Assembly: GCA_015222595.1 (NCBI GenBank) | Contig: JADFVP010000055.1 | Coordinates: forward strand, 1-5,179 | Source: Pseudomonadota bacterium | GTDB lineage: Bacteria > Desulfobacterota > GWC2-55-46 > JADFVP01 | Length of the DNA stretch: 5,179 nucleotides | Direction: 5' to 3' | The notes under the pieces: generated by a model | The model's database searches: none | What the model was told of the DNA's origin: nothing | What the model saw: only the letters and a program-made list of their open reading frames with translations | Translations under genes and position numbers: made by a program | Shown: positions 3,839-5,179 of the stretch, one piece after another | Numbering within the stretch: the first letter of the stretch is position 1 | How the letters are laid out: each line of letters begins with the position of its first letter

Positions 3839-5179
3839 TCAGCCGTCGGCAAAGCCTTTTAGGAGCTTGGCCCTTGTTGGATGGCGCAGCCTCCGAATAG
3901 CCTTGGCCTCTATCTGCCTAACGCGCTCTCTTGTAACGCCGAGCACGCGGCCAACCTCTTCGAGCGTGTAGTCCTGACGTTCGCCAATGCCAAAGCGCAT
4001 TCTCAAAACCTTCTCTTCGCGCGGCGTCAGAGAGTCGAGCACCATTGTCGTCTGGTCCGTTAAGTCCTTCTCTACGGCGGCATCTGCCGGAGAGGGCGAC
4101 TTTTCGTCTTCGATGAAGTCTCCGAGCGAGGACTCTTCGTCGTCGCCTATCGGGGTCTCGAGGCTGAGCGTCTGCTTCATGAGCCTCAGTATCCTTCTGA
4201 CCTTTGCGATCGGAATATCCATGCGGCCTGCTATCTCGTCCGGGTACGGCTCACGGCCGAGTTCTTTGAGGAGCTGGCGCGAGGTCTGCAAGAGCCGGTT
4301 GATGGTCTCTATCATGTGGACCGGAATCCTGATGGTGCGGCCATGATCTGCAATGGAGCGGGTAATGGCCTGACGTATCCACCACGTTGCATAGGTAGAG
4401 AACTTGTAGCCCTTTTTGTAGTCGAACTTATCAACAGCCTTCATGAGGCCGATATTGCCCTCCTGAATAAGGTCTGAGAACTTGAGCCCGAGGTTGATAT
4501 ACCTTTTGGCTATCGACACTACGAGACGCAGGTTGGCCTCTATGAGGCGCTGCTTTGCCTCGCGCATGTTGTAGTCGTTCAGCTTGACCTCTTTGGCAAG
4601 CGCCTTTAGGTCGGCCCGTTTCATTCCGAGCTTTCTCATAACGCGGCGTACGCGAAGTTTCGCTCTTTCCGCCTTCTTCGGTCCGCGCTTCTTCTCTTCG
4701 CGCGTTAGGAGACGTTCGAGCTTGACGGCGCGCATAACTATCTTGCGCACCAGCTTCTGCGAGATGTTGGCATCTTTCAAGAAGCGGTAGACGCCTTCGG
4801 GCTTGCGACGCTTCAGTTTCTCGAATTTCGTTACCTTGGCGCCTATATAGGCCTCGTCGTAGACGCTCGACTCTTCGGCCTCTTCTATCAGCTCTTTGAG
4901 TCCGGCGTGTCCGCTCTTTACCCTGTTGGTAATGCGCATTACTTCACGCAGCGCAAAGGGGCTGGAGAGCGTCAGCTTTCTAAGCTCCGCCCTGCCCTCT
5001 TCGATCCTCTTGGCGTAGATCACTTCCTCTTCACGCTTCAGGAGCGGTACGGCCCCCATCTCGCGCATGTAGATGCGAACAGGGTCTTCTACCCGTTCGG
5101 TCTCCACGGTGGCTGTTTTGGCCACAGCCGTGCCGCTGCCCGTCTCTGCGTTGTCGGCAGAGTCGACCACTTCGATACC
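3839..5179 (-). CDS. rpoD: Primary sigma factor RpoD (sigma-70), 5' end beyond the right edge
   Basis: The visible part has 446 residues. It directs core RNA polymerase to housekeeping promoters. The frame stays open to the edge. The first codons (5179-5171) encode GIE, followed by VVDSAD, which matches the end of region 1.1 of RpoD. The GTG at 5170 is therefore an internal Val codon, and the true start lies outside. Counting visible residues, region 1.2 is DPVRIYMREMG (32-42). Region 2 starts at EANLRLVVSIAKRYINLGL (214-232) and includes DLIQEGNIGLMKAVDKFDY (236-254) and the melting/-10 element TYATWWIRQAITRSIADHGR (262-281). Region 3 follows, with region 3.2 near GDDEESSLGDFIEDE (345-359). 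The -35-reading helix-turn-helix of region 4.2 is TLEEVGRVLGVTRERVRQIE (405-424), then AKAIRRLRHP. The variable region between 1.2 and 2 (about 60-205) is short and strongly basic. The gene converges on yggU and shares its terminator. In many bacteria dnaG precedes rpoD, so it may lie off the edge. Confidence 0.98.
   Translation of the reverse strand, partial: GIEVVDSADNAETGSGTAVAKTATVETERVEDPVRIYMREMGAVPLLKREEEVIYAKRIEEGRAELRKLTLSSPFALREVMRITNRVKSGHAGLKELIEEAEESSVYDEAYIGAKVTKFEKLKRRKPEGVYRFLKDANISQKLVRKIVMRAVKLERLLTREEKKRGPKKAERAKLRVRRVMRKLGMKRADLKALAKEVKLNDYNMREAKQRLIEANLRLVVSIAKRYINLGLKFSDLIQEGNIGLMKAVDKFDYKKGYKFSTYATWWIRQAITRSIADHGRTIRIPVHMIETINRLLQTSRQLLKELGREPYPDEIAGRMDIPIAKVRRILRLMKQTLSLETPIGDDEESSLGDFIEDEKSPSPADAAVEKDLTDQTTMVLDSLTPREEKVLRMRFGIGERQDYTLEEVGRVLGVTRERVRQIEAKAIRRLRHPTRAKLLKGFADG

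Noticed and set aside
3881..4790. Plus-strand frames opposite rpoD
   Set aside because: They overlap conserved sigma regions and are low in motif content, with Ser/Arg-rich antisense composition.

Overview
The window is a compact, moderately GC-rich bacterial chromosomal segment. It carries five plus-strand genes, yggS, proC, yggT, divIVA and a yggU/DUF167 gene. These converge on a minus-strand gene for the primary sigma factor RpoD, which runs off the right edge. The order yggS-proC-yggT is familiar from proteobacteria. A divIVA gene directly after yggT recalls the ylm/divIVA division cluster of Gram-positive bacteria. This mix, plus a Lys/Ala-rich 'KAAPAKKKA' tail, suggests a deltaproteobacterial (Desulfobacterota-like) or related lineage. 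That placement is an inference from gene order and protein style, not a database result.

Layout: bases 1-89 hold a short leader with an A9 run. Bases 90-1187 encode YggS, a PLP-binding homeostasis protein, with an unusual C-terminal extension of about 134 residues that resembles a histone H1 tail. Two terminator-like hairpins follow (1197-1275). proC (1323-2195) encodes pyrroline-5-carboxylate reductase. A 110-base gap with a hairpin (2238-2269) leads to yggT (2306-2617). yggT overlaps divIVA (2614-3114) by four bases (ATGA), which implies translational coupling. Between divIVA and the yggU gene (3321-3662) lie three successive terminator-like hairpins, and the last one ends just before the yggU ribosome binding site. 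A strong bidirectional terminator (3692-3726) separates yggU from the convergent rpoD (3839 to past 5179).

How the genes fit together: YggS buffers pyridoxal phosphate, ProC makes proline, YggT is a small membrane protein, and DivIVA is a membrane-binding coiled-coil scaffold. YggU is a small conserved protein of unknown role. The set looks like a conserved housekeeping neighbourhood tied to cell division and growth rather than an accessory island. I see no mobile element, CRISPR array, tRNA or rRNA.

The most unusual item is the fusion of YggS to a lysine-rich tail containing 63-bp tandem repeats. The second is the triple-hairpin interval before yggU. The rest is ordinary, and I found no clear new multi-gene system.
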